From positions 1-64,000 of the forward strand of contig CAJJAA010000037.1 of the NCBI GenBank assembly GCA_905182025.1: a DNA stretch of 64,000 nt. Direction: 5' to 3'. The notes under the pieces are model-generated. The model searched no databases. It was given only the letters and a program-made list of their open reading frames with translations, and was not told the origin of the DNA. The stretch comes from an uncultured OM182 clade bacterium. GTDB lineage: Bacteria; Pseudomonadota; Gammaproteobacteria; Pseudomonadales; Azotimanducaceae. Positions 9,013-18,363 of the stretch are shown here, piece after piece. Both the position numbers and the translations under genes were made by a program. The number at the start of each line of letters is the position of its first letter. The stretch's first letter is position 1.

Positions 9013-9870
9013 TTAGACACCTCCTGCGCGTTGAAAGGCTATTTTGGCGGCTCGTTTTGCAAGAACACCTGCAACTCGAACTCGATACTCGATGGTGCCG
9101 CGTTTGTCATCAATTGGGTTACATGCGGCTGAACATGCTGCTGCAAGCTTTTCTAAAGCCTCATCATCGAGTTTTGTACCGATAATGGCTTTCGCGGCCG
9201 CAGGCACCAGAATTGCTGTAGGTGCTACCGCGCCGAGACAAATGCGGGCGGTCTTCACGACGCCTCTTTCTAGCGTCAAATTGACGCCAGCACTAACGAC
9301 GGCGATATCCATCTCAGTTCTCGGGATAAATCTTAAGTAAGCATCGCCGGCTTTCTTGCCGCGCTTAGGCAGCGTAATCGCTTCGATGACTTCGTCATCG
9401 GCGAGGGATGTCTGTCCTGGACCTGTCACAATTTTTTCAATAGGTACCGTTCGACGTTTCGTGCTTCCAACGACAATTGCCTTAGCACCAGCGGCGATCA
9501 TGGCGGGGACACTATCGGCTGCAGGTGACGCGTTGCACAAATTGCCCACCATAGTGGCTCGGCTTTGAATCTGGTCAGAACCGATTAAATTGGTAGCCTC
9601 AACAACACCAGGCCAAGTTTTACATAGCCCCTTGTGTTCGCCAAGTTCCGCGCCTGATACGGCGCCGCCGATTTTCGAGCCTGTCGCGCTATGGCTGATA
9701 GCGTTCATCGCTGGAATCTTTTTGATATCAACGACAAGGTCTGGCTCCGACAAGCCAAGTTTCATTTTGACAAGAAGGTCGGTGCCTCCGGCCAAGATAA
9801 AAGCAGCGCCTTTTTCTTTTTTTAGAAACGTTGCAGCTTCTTTGGTGGTTTTTGGTGCTTCATATCTCAT
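9013..9870 (-). CDS. Molybdenum hydroxylase FAD-binding medium subunit
   Basis: A 285-residue FAD subunit of the CoxM/XdhB type. The AGGTDLL motif near residue 28 and the VGNLCNASPAAD motif near residue 107 are the two classical FAD-contacting loops; the C-terminal CO-dehydrogenase flavoprotein domain follows. It is the first gene of the run transcribed toward lower coordinates, so the promoter should lie in 9871-10395. The stop codon directly abuts the ATG of the 2Fe-2S subunit. Gene order medium-small-large matches classical coxMSL-type operons. It accepts electrons from the 2Fe-2S clusters and passes them to NAD or another acceptor. Confidence 0.94.
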   Translation of the reverse strand: MRYEAPKTTKEAATFLKKEKGAAFILAGGTDLLVKMKLGLSEPDLVVDIKKIPAMNAISHSATGSKIGGAVSGAELGEHKGLCKTWPGVVEATNLIGSDQIQSRATMVGNLCNASPAADSVPAMIAAGAKAIVVGSTKRRTVPIEKIVTGPGQTSLADDEVIEAITLPKRGKKAGDAYLRFIPRTEMDIAVVSAGVNLTLERGVVKTARICLGAVAPTAILVPAAAKAIIGTKLDDEALEKLAAACSAACNPIDDKRGTIEYRVRVAGVLAKRAAKIAFQRAGGV

Positions 9871-10395
9871 TTGATTATCGTACTCCCTCGATAGATGGCA
9901 CTTGAAATAGCTGCCCTATACTACATAAGTAATAAGAGTTGTGCATACCCGATATGAACAAATTCAAGGATTTTTTGTGGTATCGAAAAATGGCGTAATT
10001 CATATATTGGAAGACCCGATGTGCTGATAAAAGGATTGAACCCTCGAGTGACCACTAGGCTCGTCAGCTGCTGTTTATTTCGTGATCTAGAAACATATAT
10101 TCTCCCAGCAAAGATGGCACAATAGGCGGTGGTGAACATGTTGGTTAAGCTGTTCGACTTTTTGTAGAAAAATGAAGCTGGCATTCAAGTGCTAGCGAGT
10201 GCACAGCACCGAGTAACAAGCGCTAGTGGGCAAGATAACGCAACGGAACATGTTTCCCGCGAGCTAACATCCAAAGTGCTGCTGATGGATACTTGGATTA
10301 GCCAGCGCCGACTGATGCGTGATTGATACTCACGTTTATACGATCTCAAATAATGGGTTTTAGGCCCTTATCTTTTACAACAGCATGGATAGATC
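9871..10395. other. Divergent intergenic region between Mo-hydroxylase operon and crotonase gene
   Basis: This 525-bp stretch separates divergently transcribed genes and should carry both promoters. It is AT-rich near 9890-10010. An 87-codon minus-strand frame at 9921-10184 has no recognisable domain, no good ribosome site and unremarkable composition, so I do not call it a gene. No clear operator palindrome was found by eye. Confidence 0.5.
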
Positions 10396-11181
10396 ATGAA
10401 TACAGAAAACTTCTCCTGCATCCGTTACGAGGTAACCGATTCACTTGCGTTGATTACGATTAATCGACCTGAGAAGCATAATGCAATTTCACTCGATACC
10501 TTGGACGAGCTGCATGATGCTGTCGCAATGGCCGCGCAGGACATGGATGTGCGGGTTATTGCAATTACCGGTGCTGGTGGCAAAGCCTTTGCGTCGGGGT
10601 CTGACCTCAACGAAGTGGCTGATAGAGACCTGCGTAAAGCACTTGAGCCGATCGTTCAGGGCCTGGCTCAGCAGCTCGAAGAAACACCGAAGCCCACCAT
10701 CGCTGCTATCGATGGCATCTGTATGGGTGGCGGTTTAGAGATTGCGTTGGGTTGTGATATGAGGATATGTACGCCCCACAGCCGTTTTGGCACCCCGGAA
10801 GGCAAGCTCGGTATCATTCCTGGCGGCGGTGCAACGGCGCGATTACCGAGAATTGTTGGCCGTGGTTGGGGTATGGAAATGTTATTGATGGGCAATCCAA
10901 TTGATTCCGAGCGGGCCATACAAATTGGTCTGGTCACCTTGATTGTTGAACAGGACGACTTGCTTGCTGAGGTTAAGCGCCGTGCTGAGCATCTCGCATC
11001 ATTCGCGCCCTTTGTTCCTCAGTTTATGAAGACCATGGTGCATCAGGGTATGGAAGGCAGTAAAGCATCTGCTCTGGCGATGGAGAAGTTTGGTCAAGGT
11101 GCGTTGGTGCAAACAGAGGATAAGGTTGAAGGGATAGGTGCATTTTTAGAGAAGCGTAAACCTACCTTCAAAGGTCGTTAA
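10396..11181 (+). CDS. Enoyl-CoA hydratase/isomerase (crotonase) family
   Basis: A 261-residue crotonase-fold enzyme. ITGAGGKAFASGSDL near residue 60 forms the first oxyanion-hole region and GICMGGGLEIALGCD near residue 110 the second. Both catalytic glutamates of true hydratases appear present, in TPEGKLG near residue 134 and GMEMLL near residue 157. It is therefore likely a functional 2-enoyl-CoA hydratase acting in beta-oxidation or a side pathway. It stands alone, 7 bp from the convergent aldo/keto reductase gene. The acyl-chain specificity cannot be read. Confidence 0.9.
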   Translation: MNTENFSCIRYEVTDSLALITINRPEKHNAISLDTLDELHDAVAMAAQDMDVRVIAITGAGGKAFASGSDLNEVADRDLRKALEPIVQGLAQQLEETPKPTIAAIDGICMGGGLEIALGCDMRICTPHSRFGTPEGKLGIIPGGGATARLPRIVGRGWGMEMLLMGNPIDSERAIQIGLVTLIVEQDDLLAEVKRRAEHLASFAPFVPQFMKTMVHQGMEGSKASALAMEKFGQGALVQTEDKVEGIGAFLEKRKPTFKGR

Positions 11182-11188
11182 CTGGCAC

Positions 11189-12373
11189 TTAGCTTCGCAA
11201 GTCTTCTTTTTGAAGGTCGCCTTCGTGATCCCAACTGGGTCCCGAGGTAATACCCGTTTCCAATTCCTGATGTGTCAATTTTAGTAGATTGGGAATATTG
11301 AGGTTTTCAGGGCAACGTGGTTCACATTCACCACAAGCCGTGCATTCGTTGCCCTTGCGGCCGAGAATCCACGCGCCTCCGCTGCCGACTTTTTCATAGC
11401 GCGCCTTGGTGAAATCGTACATATCGAAAGCTTTGTTCATTTGGCGCCAATTCAACAAGCCGGGAATGTTAATGTTCTCGGGGCAGGGTAGGCACAGATT
11501 GCAGGTCGTACAAAACGCATCTCCGAGGGATTGGTGATAACGCTCAGTCACCCTTTGCAGAGCGCTATCAAAGACAGCACGTTCGGCGCCGGTGCCATCA
11601 TAGTCCTGGGCGATTAGATTTGCTTCGATCTGATCTGGGTTAGCGGGACCAAAAGACAATGTATGCACTTTGGGGTTGTTTAGCAGCCACATTTGATTAA
11701 AAGTCATTGGCGCGAGCGGTTGGCAAGCTTGGCTTAAAGCGTCGGTCGGCATTTGTAGTTTGCCGCCCTGGTTGTTTGGGCTAATGATGAACACACCCAT
11801 ATCCAATTCAGCAGCACGATCAACGACATCCTGTAAGCCTTGGTAGAAATAGTAGTAATGCAGGTTGATTGAATCGAATTCGTTGGTGTTAACCAGTTCC
11901 ATTACACCCTTGGGGTAACCATGTGTGGAGAAGCCAAGATTTTTCACTACCCCTTCGCTCATAAGTTGGCGAACGTAGCCGAGACAACCCTTGTCCGATA
12001 AAGCAGGCTTTAGCGTCTCGTAGGAGCCTGGACCATGAAAATCTAGGTTGTCGAGGTAATCGATACCTAGGTGCTGCATGGACCTTTCAAAATGCTTCTT
12101 AAAGTTGTCAACGTCGCTGGACGGGCCGATTTTGGTTGTGATGTACAGCTTTTCTCGTGGCACTGTTTTAAGAATACGTTTCAGTGCCTTGCCGACTCGC
12201 TCCTCCGAGTTGCCATAGCCTCTGGCTGTCTCTATATGATTTACACCAAGTTCAACCGCTCTCTCAATTGTTGCAATCGCATTTTCTTCTGGACTATCGC
12301 CGGTAAACTGCATGCAGCCCAGTGAAAATTGAGAGAGCATCATTTCGGTTCTGCCGAATCGTCTGTATTTCAT
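11189..12373 (-). CDS. Aldo/keto reductase with C-terminal ferredoxin-type cysteine clusters
   Basis: A 394-residue protein. Residues 1-260 form an aldo/keto reductase barrel with ARGYGNSEERVGKAL near residue 50 (catalytic Tyr region), TTKIG near residue 80 (Lys) and LDFHG near residue 112 (His). The usual DTA..YG motif reads ETA here. Two 4Fe-4S-type motifs follow: CTTCNLCLPCP near residue 285 and CTACGECEPRCP near residue 342. Such AKR-ferredoxin fusions belong to the predicted oxidoreductases of COG1453 type and may use Fe-S electron transfer as well as NADPH. It precedes an MFS transporter on the same strand with a 21-bp gap after that gene, so they may be co-transcribed. Confidence 0.88.
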   Translation of the reverse strand: MKYRRFGRTEMMLSQFSLGCMQFTGDSPEENAIATIERAVELGVNHIETARGYGNSEERVGKALKRILKTVPREKLYITTKIGPSSDVDNFKKHFERSMQHLGIDYLDNLDFHGPGSYETLKPALSDKGCLGYVRQLMSEGVVKNLGFSTHGYPKGVMELVNTNEFDSINLHYYYFYQGLQDVVDRAAELDMGVFIISPNNQGGKLQMPTDALSQACQPLAPMTFNQMWLLNNPKVHTLSFGPANPDQIEANLIAQDYDGTGAERAVFDSALQRVTERYHQSLGDAFCTTCNLCLPCPENINIPGLLNWRQMNKAFDMYDFTKARYEKVGSGGAWILGRKGNECTACGECEPRCPENLNIPNLLKLTHQELETGITSGPSWDHEGDLQKEDLRS

Positions 12374-12394
12374 ATTCCTATTCCTATTTGGTGA

Positions 12395-13753
12395 TTAACC
12401 AAACTGACCGGCTTCCATCGCTGCGTAAAGGCGATCTCTATCTTTGTGGAACCGACGTGCAGCGAAATAAAACAGCGGTAAAGCGGTGGCTGAGAATCCG
12501 CTGAAGACCAATAAGCAAATTGTATAAGGCTCTTCTACATCGTTCGCAATCAGATAGTCGATGAAGAATCCCGAGGCAGTAATGCCTATTGCTAGGCCGA
12601 TTAGATTGAGCGCCAACAAGTAAAATGCAACCACTGTTGATCGAATTTGTGGAGGCACCAATTCTTGAACTGTGGAAAAAGTCGGTCCGTAAAAGCTACC
12701 AAGTTGAAAATAGGCGCAGAAGATAGCAAACCAAAAGAAACCACTATTCGGGTCAACGACGCGATAAGCGAAGCCAATCGGGACAAGTACGATAAGAATA
12801 ACGACTAAAAACATGGGTCGACCGCTGGAGCGATTGCGTTGCCACCAGTCACTACCTAAACCGCCAAACAGGTTGCCTAAAATACCACCTGCAACCGCGT
12901 ACCAACCCGTCGCCTGGGCTATATATGCACGATCGAAACCGCGTTCGGCGACAAACCAGAGTTGCTCGAAGGCTGCCGCGCCTAAAATAAAATGTGTGGC
13001 GATACCGCCGGCCATAGTCAGTGCCAAAGCAGGAGAGAATTTTAAAATCGCATAAAGCTGTTTAGCAATGGACCGAAAGTTTTGTTTCGGTTGTTCATCG
13101 CCGCTTTCCAATTGGTGTTTGCGAGGCGTTTCTTTGACGAACAGCATAATAATGGCGAGCACAATGCCGATAGCGCCCAATGCGTAGAAACAGTTTCTCC
13201 AACCGATTGCTGGACCCAGATAGCCGGCAACCAGAAGGCTAACGCCAACGCCGACGGGTACGCCGAGATAGTAAAAGCCTGATACGAATCCTAGCTTCGA
13301 GGCGGGGAAACGATCCGCTAATATCGACATAGATGTAGGTGTGAGTACAGACTCACCAACGCCAATAAACATCCTCGGAATAGCTAAGCTGACAAAACCT
13401 TTCGCCGCACCGGATGCCGCCGTCAAAATACTCCATAGAGCGAGACCAAAAGCGATAAGTCTAGGTCGGTGAACCATGTCCGCCAGTGCACCCATGAATA
13501 ACCCCATCACAGCATAGAATGCGATGAAGACAAGTCCAGTAAGCAGTCCGAATTCAGTGTTAGAGAGTTCTAGGTCTGGGACGATAAAATTAGCGAAACT
13601 TGCCAACAGTTGTCGATCGACAAAATTCATGACATTGAGGATGGTGAGGAAGCACAGCAGCACATAGTTGCGTCGATTTATTGCTGCGCTTTTTTCGTCC
13701 GGGCTTTTTACGTTGTCGTTTGGTGCGACATTATTATTGTTATTATCCGACAC
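12395..13753 (-). CDS. MFS transporter, spinster-like family
   Basis: A 452-residue major facilitator with about 12 hydrophobic segments. The first membrane segment carries NFVDRQLL, a signature of spinster-type MFS carriers common in marine Proteobacteria next to catabolic genes. The start is GTG with AGG about 8 bases upstream. The Asn-rich N terminus (SDNNNNN) is cytoplasmic. It lies directly upstream of the aldo/keto reductase gene on the same strand, so it may import the substrate of that enzyme. The substrate is unknown; related carriers move sphingolipids, bile acids or organic acids. Confidence 0.88.
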   Translation of the reverse strand: MSDNNNNNVAPNDNVKSPDEKSAAINRRNYVLLCFLTILNVMNFVDRQLLASFANFIVPDLELSNTEFGLLTGLVFIAFYAVMGLFMGALADMVHRPRLIAFGLALWSILTAASGAAKGFVSLAIPRMFIGVGESVLTPTSMSILADRFPASKLGFVSGFYYLGVPVGVGVSLLVAGYLGPAIGWRNCFYALGAIGIVLAIIMLFVKETPRKHQLESGDEQPKQNFRSIAKQLYAILKFSPALALTMAGGIATHFILGAAAFEQLWFVAERGFDRAYIAQATGWYAVAGGILGNLFGGLGSDWWQRNRSSGRPMFLVVILIVLVPIGFAYRVVDPNSGFFWFAIFCAYFQLGSFYGPTFSTVQELVPPQIRSTVVAFYLLALNLIGLAIGITASGFFIDYLIANDVEEPYTICLLVFSGFSATALPLFYFAARRFHKDRDRLYAAMEAGQFG

Positions 13754-13929
13754 ATTAACCGCCTAGCTATCAAAGTGAAGTCTTGAGACTATCGACTAGG
13801 CAAAGAAAGTCAACGTTCTGATTTTAAACTGATTGTCGACGTCTGAAGAATAATCGCCGCCTATCCTCCCGTGTCGCACGGATAGGATGGGCTGCGATGG
13901 TTAGGCCTTCATTGGGGTGAAAGACGCTA

Positions 13930-14892
13930 TTAGAGCGATTTGATGAATCTCAGAATCGCGTCGTTGGTTTCCTTGGGCGCTTCCTGCTGAACCCAATGAC
14001 CAATCTCAGGGATCAATGTGACCTCGCGTAGGTCTTGCATGACCGGTGTCATCATTGCCGTCAGGCCGGCGACGTCAGCGCCACCGATGACTACGTCGGC
14101 CGCACCGGAGATAAAGGCCGAAGGGATTTGAATAACCGGATCCTTACCTTCCATGAAATGCCAATTCGCATCGAAGTTTCGGTAGTAGTTCACGCCGCCT
14201 CGAAAGCCTGCCCGGGTAAATTCGTCGACATAATAGTCGAGCTCTTCTTGCTTCAGCCACGCTGGCATTTCGGTGGGTGCGCCAATACGGCCAATCCAGC
14301 CGCCCGCGGAACGTTTTGGATCAGTAATAGTGGCGTCTTCTCTAGGTGAGTCAGGTGATGCATACAACATAGAGAGTAACCCTCGAGGGTCGCTGTCGTA
14401 TTCTTTTTCAGCAACACCGCCGGTTTCATTGTGATACAAGATGTAGAAGAAGTTGTCGCCCATGGCTTGCTGCCATGTCTGTAGCGGTGCCGTTTTCATG
14501 CGCCCGCCGTAGGGAACACTCATGCCAACGACGCCATTAAAACGCTCAGGATGAAGTAATGCTGCGTTCCAAACGACCATTGAGCCCCAATCGTGACCAA
14601 CGAGGGTTGCTGTCGATTCGCCGAGTGCATCAATGATGCCGACAACGTCTGCAGCAAGTTTGTCAATTCGGTATTCTGTTGGCTCAGTTGGTGCGTCGGT
14701 GTCGCCATAACCGCGCATATCGGGTGCCACGACATGGTAACCCTGTGCTGCAATCGCTTTGATCTGGTGGCGCCAGGAATACCAAGACTCCGGCCAGCCA
14801 TGAATCAGTAGGACTAACGGACCCGATCCCGCTTCGGCAATCCGCATTGATATACCATTGGTTGTTATTGTTTTGAATTGAATGTCGCTCAT
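13930..14892 (-). CDS. Alpha/beta hydrolase, epoxide hydrolase-like
   Basis: A 320-residue alpha/beta hydrolase. The oxyanion motif HGWPES near residue 31 and the nucleophile elbow GHDWGS near residue 104, with Asp as nucleophile, are characteristic of epoxide hydrolases and haloalkane dehalogenases. A cap domain spans roughly residues 140-230. The catalytic His sits in EIGHWVQ near residue 298. HGWP followed by GHDWG favours an epoxide hydrolase over a dehalogenase. It is isolated between an MFS gene and a GNAT gene on the same strand. The role is presumably detoxification or xenobiotic/lipid-epoxide breakdown. Confidence 0.9.
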   Translation of the reverse strand: MSDIQFKTITTNGISMRIAEAGSGPLVLLIHGWPESWYSWRHQIKAIAAQGYHVVAPDMRGYGDTDAPTEPTEYRIDKLAADVVGIIDALGESTATLVGHDWGSMVVWNAALLHPERFNGVVGMSVPYGGRMKTAPLQTWQQAMGDNFFYILYHNETGGVAEKEYDSDPRGLLSMLYASPDSPREDATITDPKRSAGGWIGRIGAPTEMPAWLKQEELDYYVDEFTRAGFRGGVNYYRNFDANWHFMEGKDPVIQIPSAFISGAADVVIGGADVAGLTAMMTPVMQDLREVTLIPEIGHWVQQEAPKETNDAILRFIKSL

Positions 14893-15002
14893 TTTAGGCT
14901 CTTTATCCGATTGCTGTTTTTATACGTTGCTTTGTCGTGGCAGGCTGCAGGTTGCGCCTGTCGTTGTTTGAGTGCTGTTTGCTTCCACAGCGAAGGCAGT
15001 CT

Positions 15003-15485
15003 TTAGATTGCGTAGCGCAATTTCAGCACGGTACAGGGATAGCCATTATTCTTGCTTTGAAACTGATCGACGGCCTCAAACCCCTCGCTGCGATACAGCC
15101 TCAATGCAGGTGTATTACCGTCCAGAACGTAAACGGCTATGCCGCCAGCTGCGCCCAGTAATGTTGGCGAACGCCCATTAATCAGCATCATCGCGTGGCG
15201 TAATAGTGCTCGACCAATGCCCATTCGTGCACTTTTCGGATCGACATAAAGCCAGCCAACATCGCCTTCATCGACGCCGATAAAGCCGACAATTGTCTCT
15301 TCGTCGTGCGCAACATACTTTTTCGCACGCTGAAACTCGGCTAAATCTTTTGCGTCATTAGCAAGAGGAACAAAGGCACGAGGATCGCAAGAGCCCTGTA
15401 ACTCGATAGGGCGAGCCAAGTCGTGTATGTCCCTACAGCGATTCGAGTCTGAATCTTTATAGTCTCTAACTTGAAACTCGTTCAA
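15003..15485 (-). CDS. GNAT family N-acetyltransferase
   Basis: A 160-residue GNAT protein. The acetyl-CoA pyrophosphate loop is ARMGIGRALL near residue 88, preceded by the beta-4 strand GWLYVDP. The only in-frame start before the fold is a TTG at 15485 with a weak ribosome site, because a stop lies four codons upstream. Substrate unknown. The gene is 110 bp upstream of the epoxide-hydrolase-like gene on the same strand; a shared transcript is possible but unproven. Confidence 0.85.
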   Translation of the reverse strand: MNEFQVRDYKDSDSNRCRDIHDLARPIELQGSCDPRAFVPLANDAKDLAEFQRAKKYVAHDEETIVGFIGVDEGDVGWLYVDPKSARMGIGRALLRHAMMLINGRSPTLLGAAGGIAVYVLDGNTPALRLYRSEGFEAVDQFQSKNNGYPCTVLKLRYAI

Positions 15486-15640
15486 TGTAAGTGCTCACTT
15501 TTTCTAGTTTGTTGGCCGGTGGGTTGCTCAAGGTTTTTCTTCGTTAGTGCCTGTGATGGTTAGCACCATAATCTGATGCGTCGGGTTCTTCTTATTCAAC
15601 GCTTGGTCTAATATACGGAAATATTAAAAGGAAATCGAAA

Positions 15641-16210
15641 ATGAATGACAAGCCAATTAGTCGTTACCCCATACCGGAAGTGTTGGATTTACCTGCAGAC
15701 CTAAGTGAAATGATTTTGAAGGTACAGGAAAAAACTGGCTTCATGCCGAACGTGTTTTTAACCTTGGCACATCGGCCGGCAGAGCTAAGGGCGTTTCTTG
15801 CCTATCACGATGCGCTTATGGAGAAGGACAGCGGTTTAAGTAAGGCTGAAAGAGAGATGATTGTTGTGGCCACTTCCAGTGACAATAATTGTCAATACTG
15901 TGTCGTTGCGCACGGCGCTATTCTTAGGATTAGAGCAAAGGACCCACGCCTAGCCGATCAGCTGGCAACTAACTTTAGCAAAGCAGATATCTCGCCTCGA
16001 CAAAAGTTGATGTTGGAGTTTGCGCTTAAGGTTTCGAACAACGCGGGCGCGATATCGGACGATGATTTCGGAACATTGACGGAAGTAGGCTTCTCGGATG
16101 AGGATGTTTGGGATATTGCGGCCATTACCGCTTTTTTCGGCATGAGTAATCGAATGGCTAATTTTACCTCGATGCGACCCAATGATGAGTTCTATGCAAT
16201 GGGACGATGA
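15641..16210 (+). CDS. AhpD-like/peroxidase-related carboxymuconolactone decarboxylase family protein
   Basis: A 189-residue protein of the CMD/AhpD fold. The redox motif is CQYCVVAHG near residue 87: a CxxC pair followed by His, as in AhpD-like alkylhydroperoxidases. The start is supported by AAGGAAA upstream. Family members of this length (TIGR01926-type peroxidase-related) occur as stand-alone genes and are thought to reduce peroxides, though most are uncharacterised. It is monocistronic, convergent with the next gene at a distance of 45 bp. Confidence 0.87.
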   Translation: MNDKPISRYPIPEVLDLPADLSEMILKVQEKTGFMPNVFLTLAHRPAELRAFLAYHDALMEKDSGLSKAEREMIVVATSSDNNCQYCVVAHGAILRIRAKDPRLADQLATNFSKADISPRQKLMLEFALKVSNNAGAISDDDFGTLTEVGFSDEDVWDIAAITAFFGMSNRMANFTSMRPNDEFYAMGR

Positions 16211-16255
16211 TTCGCCCACTGCATGCGCTAATTCTATCAACCTTTAAAGAAGTGA

Positions 16256-17071
16256 TTAGACCTTAAACGTAGCGGGGCCAAAGTCAGGTCCGCGTTTTTC
16301 GAAGTTAGCCTTGATTGCTTCGAGTTGATTGTCAGAACCGATTAAGGTTGTTTGTAAAGATGATTCCAACGCTAAGCCGGTCGCTTCATCGGCGTGCCAG
16401 CTTTCCTCGAATAGTTTTTTAGCAAACCGAATTGCGTCGGGCGATTTGCCGGCAATCTCCTTTGCGAGAGCCATAGCCGCATCTAGCGGATGCTTTGCCG
16501 TTCGGGTCACCAGGCCCAGACTTTGCGCTTCAGTACCGCTAAGAATTCGACCGCTGAATGTGAGTTCTTTCGCAACATCGATGGGCATCAAATCTCGCAG
16601 TGTCTGCGTAATACTCATGTCTGGGATAAGTCCCCATTTAATCTCCATAACAGACAGCTTTGCGTCCGGATCTGCAATTCGAATATCTGCGCCGAGGGCA
16701 ACTTGTAACCCACCACCGTATGCAACACCATGCAATGCAGCAATCACGGGAACGGGCAGACGCTTCCAAGCGTAGGCAGGTTTTTGCGCTCGATTTGCGG
16801 GTCCCTCAGAAAAGTCCTGCAGACTACTGTCTGAACTTTTTTGATCTGTGTTTTGCATGCCCTGAAATGAACCCATATCAAGACCAGCACAGAAACCCGG
16901 TCCGTTTCCTGATAGCACAACGACACGCAGATCATCGTTGTTGGCAAGCGACTCGCCGGCCGCCACAATAGCGGAAAACATTTCCGGGCTAAGGGCATTG
17001 TATTTCTCAGGCCTATTGAGTCGGACGTCTGCTATGCCGTCGTTAATTTCTATGCTGATGAGATCGCTCAT
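16256..17071 (-). CDS. Crotonase/enoyl-CoA hydratase family protein
   Basis: A 271-residue crotonase-fold enzyme. The CoA-binding loops are VLSGNGPGFCAGLD near residue 57 and HGVAYGGGLQVALGAD near residue 114. Candidate catalytic glutamates are in VMEIKWGL and AKELTFSG, as in hydratases. The insertion after GLD is longer than usual and holds a Gln/Ser-rich loop at about residues 70-90, which could shape substrate choice. It is a monocistronic minus-strand gene. The acyl-CoA substrate is not predictable. Confidence 0.88.
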   Translation of the reverse strand: MSDLISIEINDGIADVRLNRPEKYNALSPEMFSAIVAAGESLANNDDLRVVVLSGNGPGFCAGLDMGSFQGMQNTDQKSSDSSLQDFSEGPANRAQKPAYAWKRLPVPVIAALHGVAYGGGLQVALGADIRIADPDAKLSVMEIKWGLIPDMSITQTLRDLMPIDVAKELTFSGRILSGTEAQSLGLVTRTAKHPLDAAMALAKEIAGKSPDAIRFAKKLFEESWHADEATGLALESSLQTTLIGSDNQLEAIKANFEKRGPDFGPATFKV

Positions 17072-17400
17072 TACGCTTACCTTAATTGGAAGTGGTCGCT
17101 TTAAATTTGGGCGTTAAGGATTAAGTGTATCTTTATGTGACGCAGATTTGAATATACCCCGGTATCGAAAAATTGTTGCGGTGCTTCAGTTCACATTTGC
17201 AGCGGCGCGCAAAGTACGCTCTGCTGAGTGCAGCATATTGGCAAGTCTGTAAATTTAGATAGGATCATACTTCGGCGAAAGCCGGTCTAACATGAGAGGT
17301 TTACCCTGTGAATATCGCTGAGCTAGTAATAGCGCGCTAAATTTAATAGCGTAGGGGTATTGAGAGTGATGATAGATTAACAAGCTCTACGGAGTAACAA
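17072..17400. other. Intergenic region between divergent crotonase and LLM oxidoreductase genes
   Basis: This 329-bp gap holds the divergent promoters. CGGAG at about 17385 is the ribosome site of the downstream gene. I see no open frame, RNA gene or clear operator here. Confidence 0.5.
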
Positions 17401-18306
17401 ATGAAATTTAGTTTTTGGCCACAACCAACCCAATCATTCACTGTGATGAAGCAGTTGGGACAGCATATCGAGCAAACAGGATGGGATGGGCTTTGGTTGG
17501 CTGATCATTTTATGCCGGATGCCGACGACACTAACCAGCCCTGGCCTGAGGCATGGACGACATTGGCTGCCCTTGCTACCTGTGTACCGCGGGTGCGAAT
17601 CGGCACCTTGGTGGCAGGTAATACGTACCGACATCCAGCCGTACTCGCGAAGATGGCAGCGACTGTTGATCATATCTCCGAGGGGCGAGTGGTGCTCGGC
17701 ATAGGCTCCGGTTGGCAGGAGAACGAACATCAAAAATATGGCATTCCTTTTTACAGCGTGCCTGAGCGACTTAAACGTTTGGATGAGGCTTGTCAGGTGA
17801 TCAAAGGCTTGTTTAATTCACAGAGCGTAGATTTTGATGGCGAGTATTATCAACTTGATGGCGCGCCACTTGTGCCGAAACCTTTTCAAGAGAATCTACC
17901 TTTGTTGATCGGCGGTGGCGGCGAGAAGGTCACGCTTAAAATTACAGCTAAGTATGCCGATGAATGGAATGTTTGGGGAACAGTAGATACTTTGACGCAC
18001 AAAATGAAGATTTTAGATCAACATTGTGAGACGGTTGGCCGAAATCCAGCAGACATTAAGCGTACTGCGGTTGCTTTGCTTTTTCTCTCCGATGATGCGG
18101 CTTTTATTGAAGGTATTCGAAAGAATTCACAAAGAGCGATGATAGCGGGAAATGTTAGCGAGTTAAGAGACATCGTTGCTGCCTATGCGGCGGCCGGGGT
18201 TGATGAACTGATTATACCGGATTTCACTTTGGGGCTTGATTGCAATGAAAGAAAGATGGCCACCCTTGATCAATTTATTAATGAAGTCGCAACGGTTGTG
18301 AAATAG
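17401..18306 (+). CDS. LLM class oxidoreductase, F420-dependent type
   Basis: A 301-residue luciferase-like monooxygenase-superfamily barrel. The segment GWDGLWLADHFMP near residue 27 and GRVVLGIGSGWQENEH near residue 95 are typical of the LLM class usually annotated as F420-dependent. RIGTLVAGNTYRHPA near residue 62 is the usual strand-loop that contacts the flavin or deazaflavin. GGAG lies about 10 bases before the ATG. Whether it uses F420 or FMN cannot be decided from sequence; no F420 biosynthesis gene is in the window, but a DDN-type protein at 47531 also belongs to a largely F420-using family. Confidence 0.88.
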   Translation: MKFSFWPQPTQSFTVMKQLGQHIEQTGWDGLWLADHFMPDADDTNQPWPEAWTTLAALATCVPRVRIGTLVAGNTYRHPAVLAKMAATVDHISEGRVVLGIGSGWQENEHQKYGIPFYSVPERLKRLDEACQVIKGLFNSQSVDFDGEYYQLDGAPLVPKPFQENLPLLIGGGGEKVTLKITAKYADEWNVWGTVDTLTHKMKILDQHCETVGRNPADIKRTAVALLFLSDDAAFIEGIRKNSQRAMIAGNVSELRDIVAAYAAAGVDELIIPDFTLGLDCNERKMATLDQFINEVATVVK

Positions 18307-18363
18307 GTTTTTACCGCTGATAAACACTGAAAATATTGGCTAAGATCGACAGATGAATAATTT

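Noticed and set aside
6177-9870. Calling the Mo-hydroxylase a true aerobic CO dehydrogenase (coxMSL)
   Set aside because: The active-site loop is AYRAPSAP, without the Cys of the form I CoxL loop.
9921-10184. An 87-codon minus-strand frame in the divergent intergenic region
   Set aside because: It has no recognisable domain, no clear ribosome site and a composition like random sequence.
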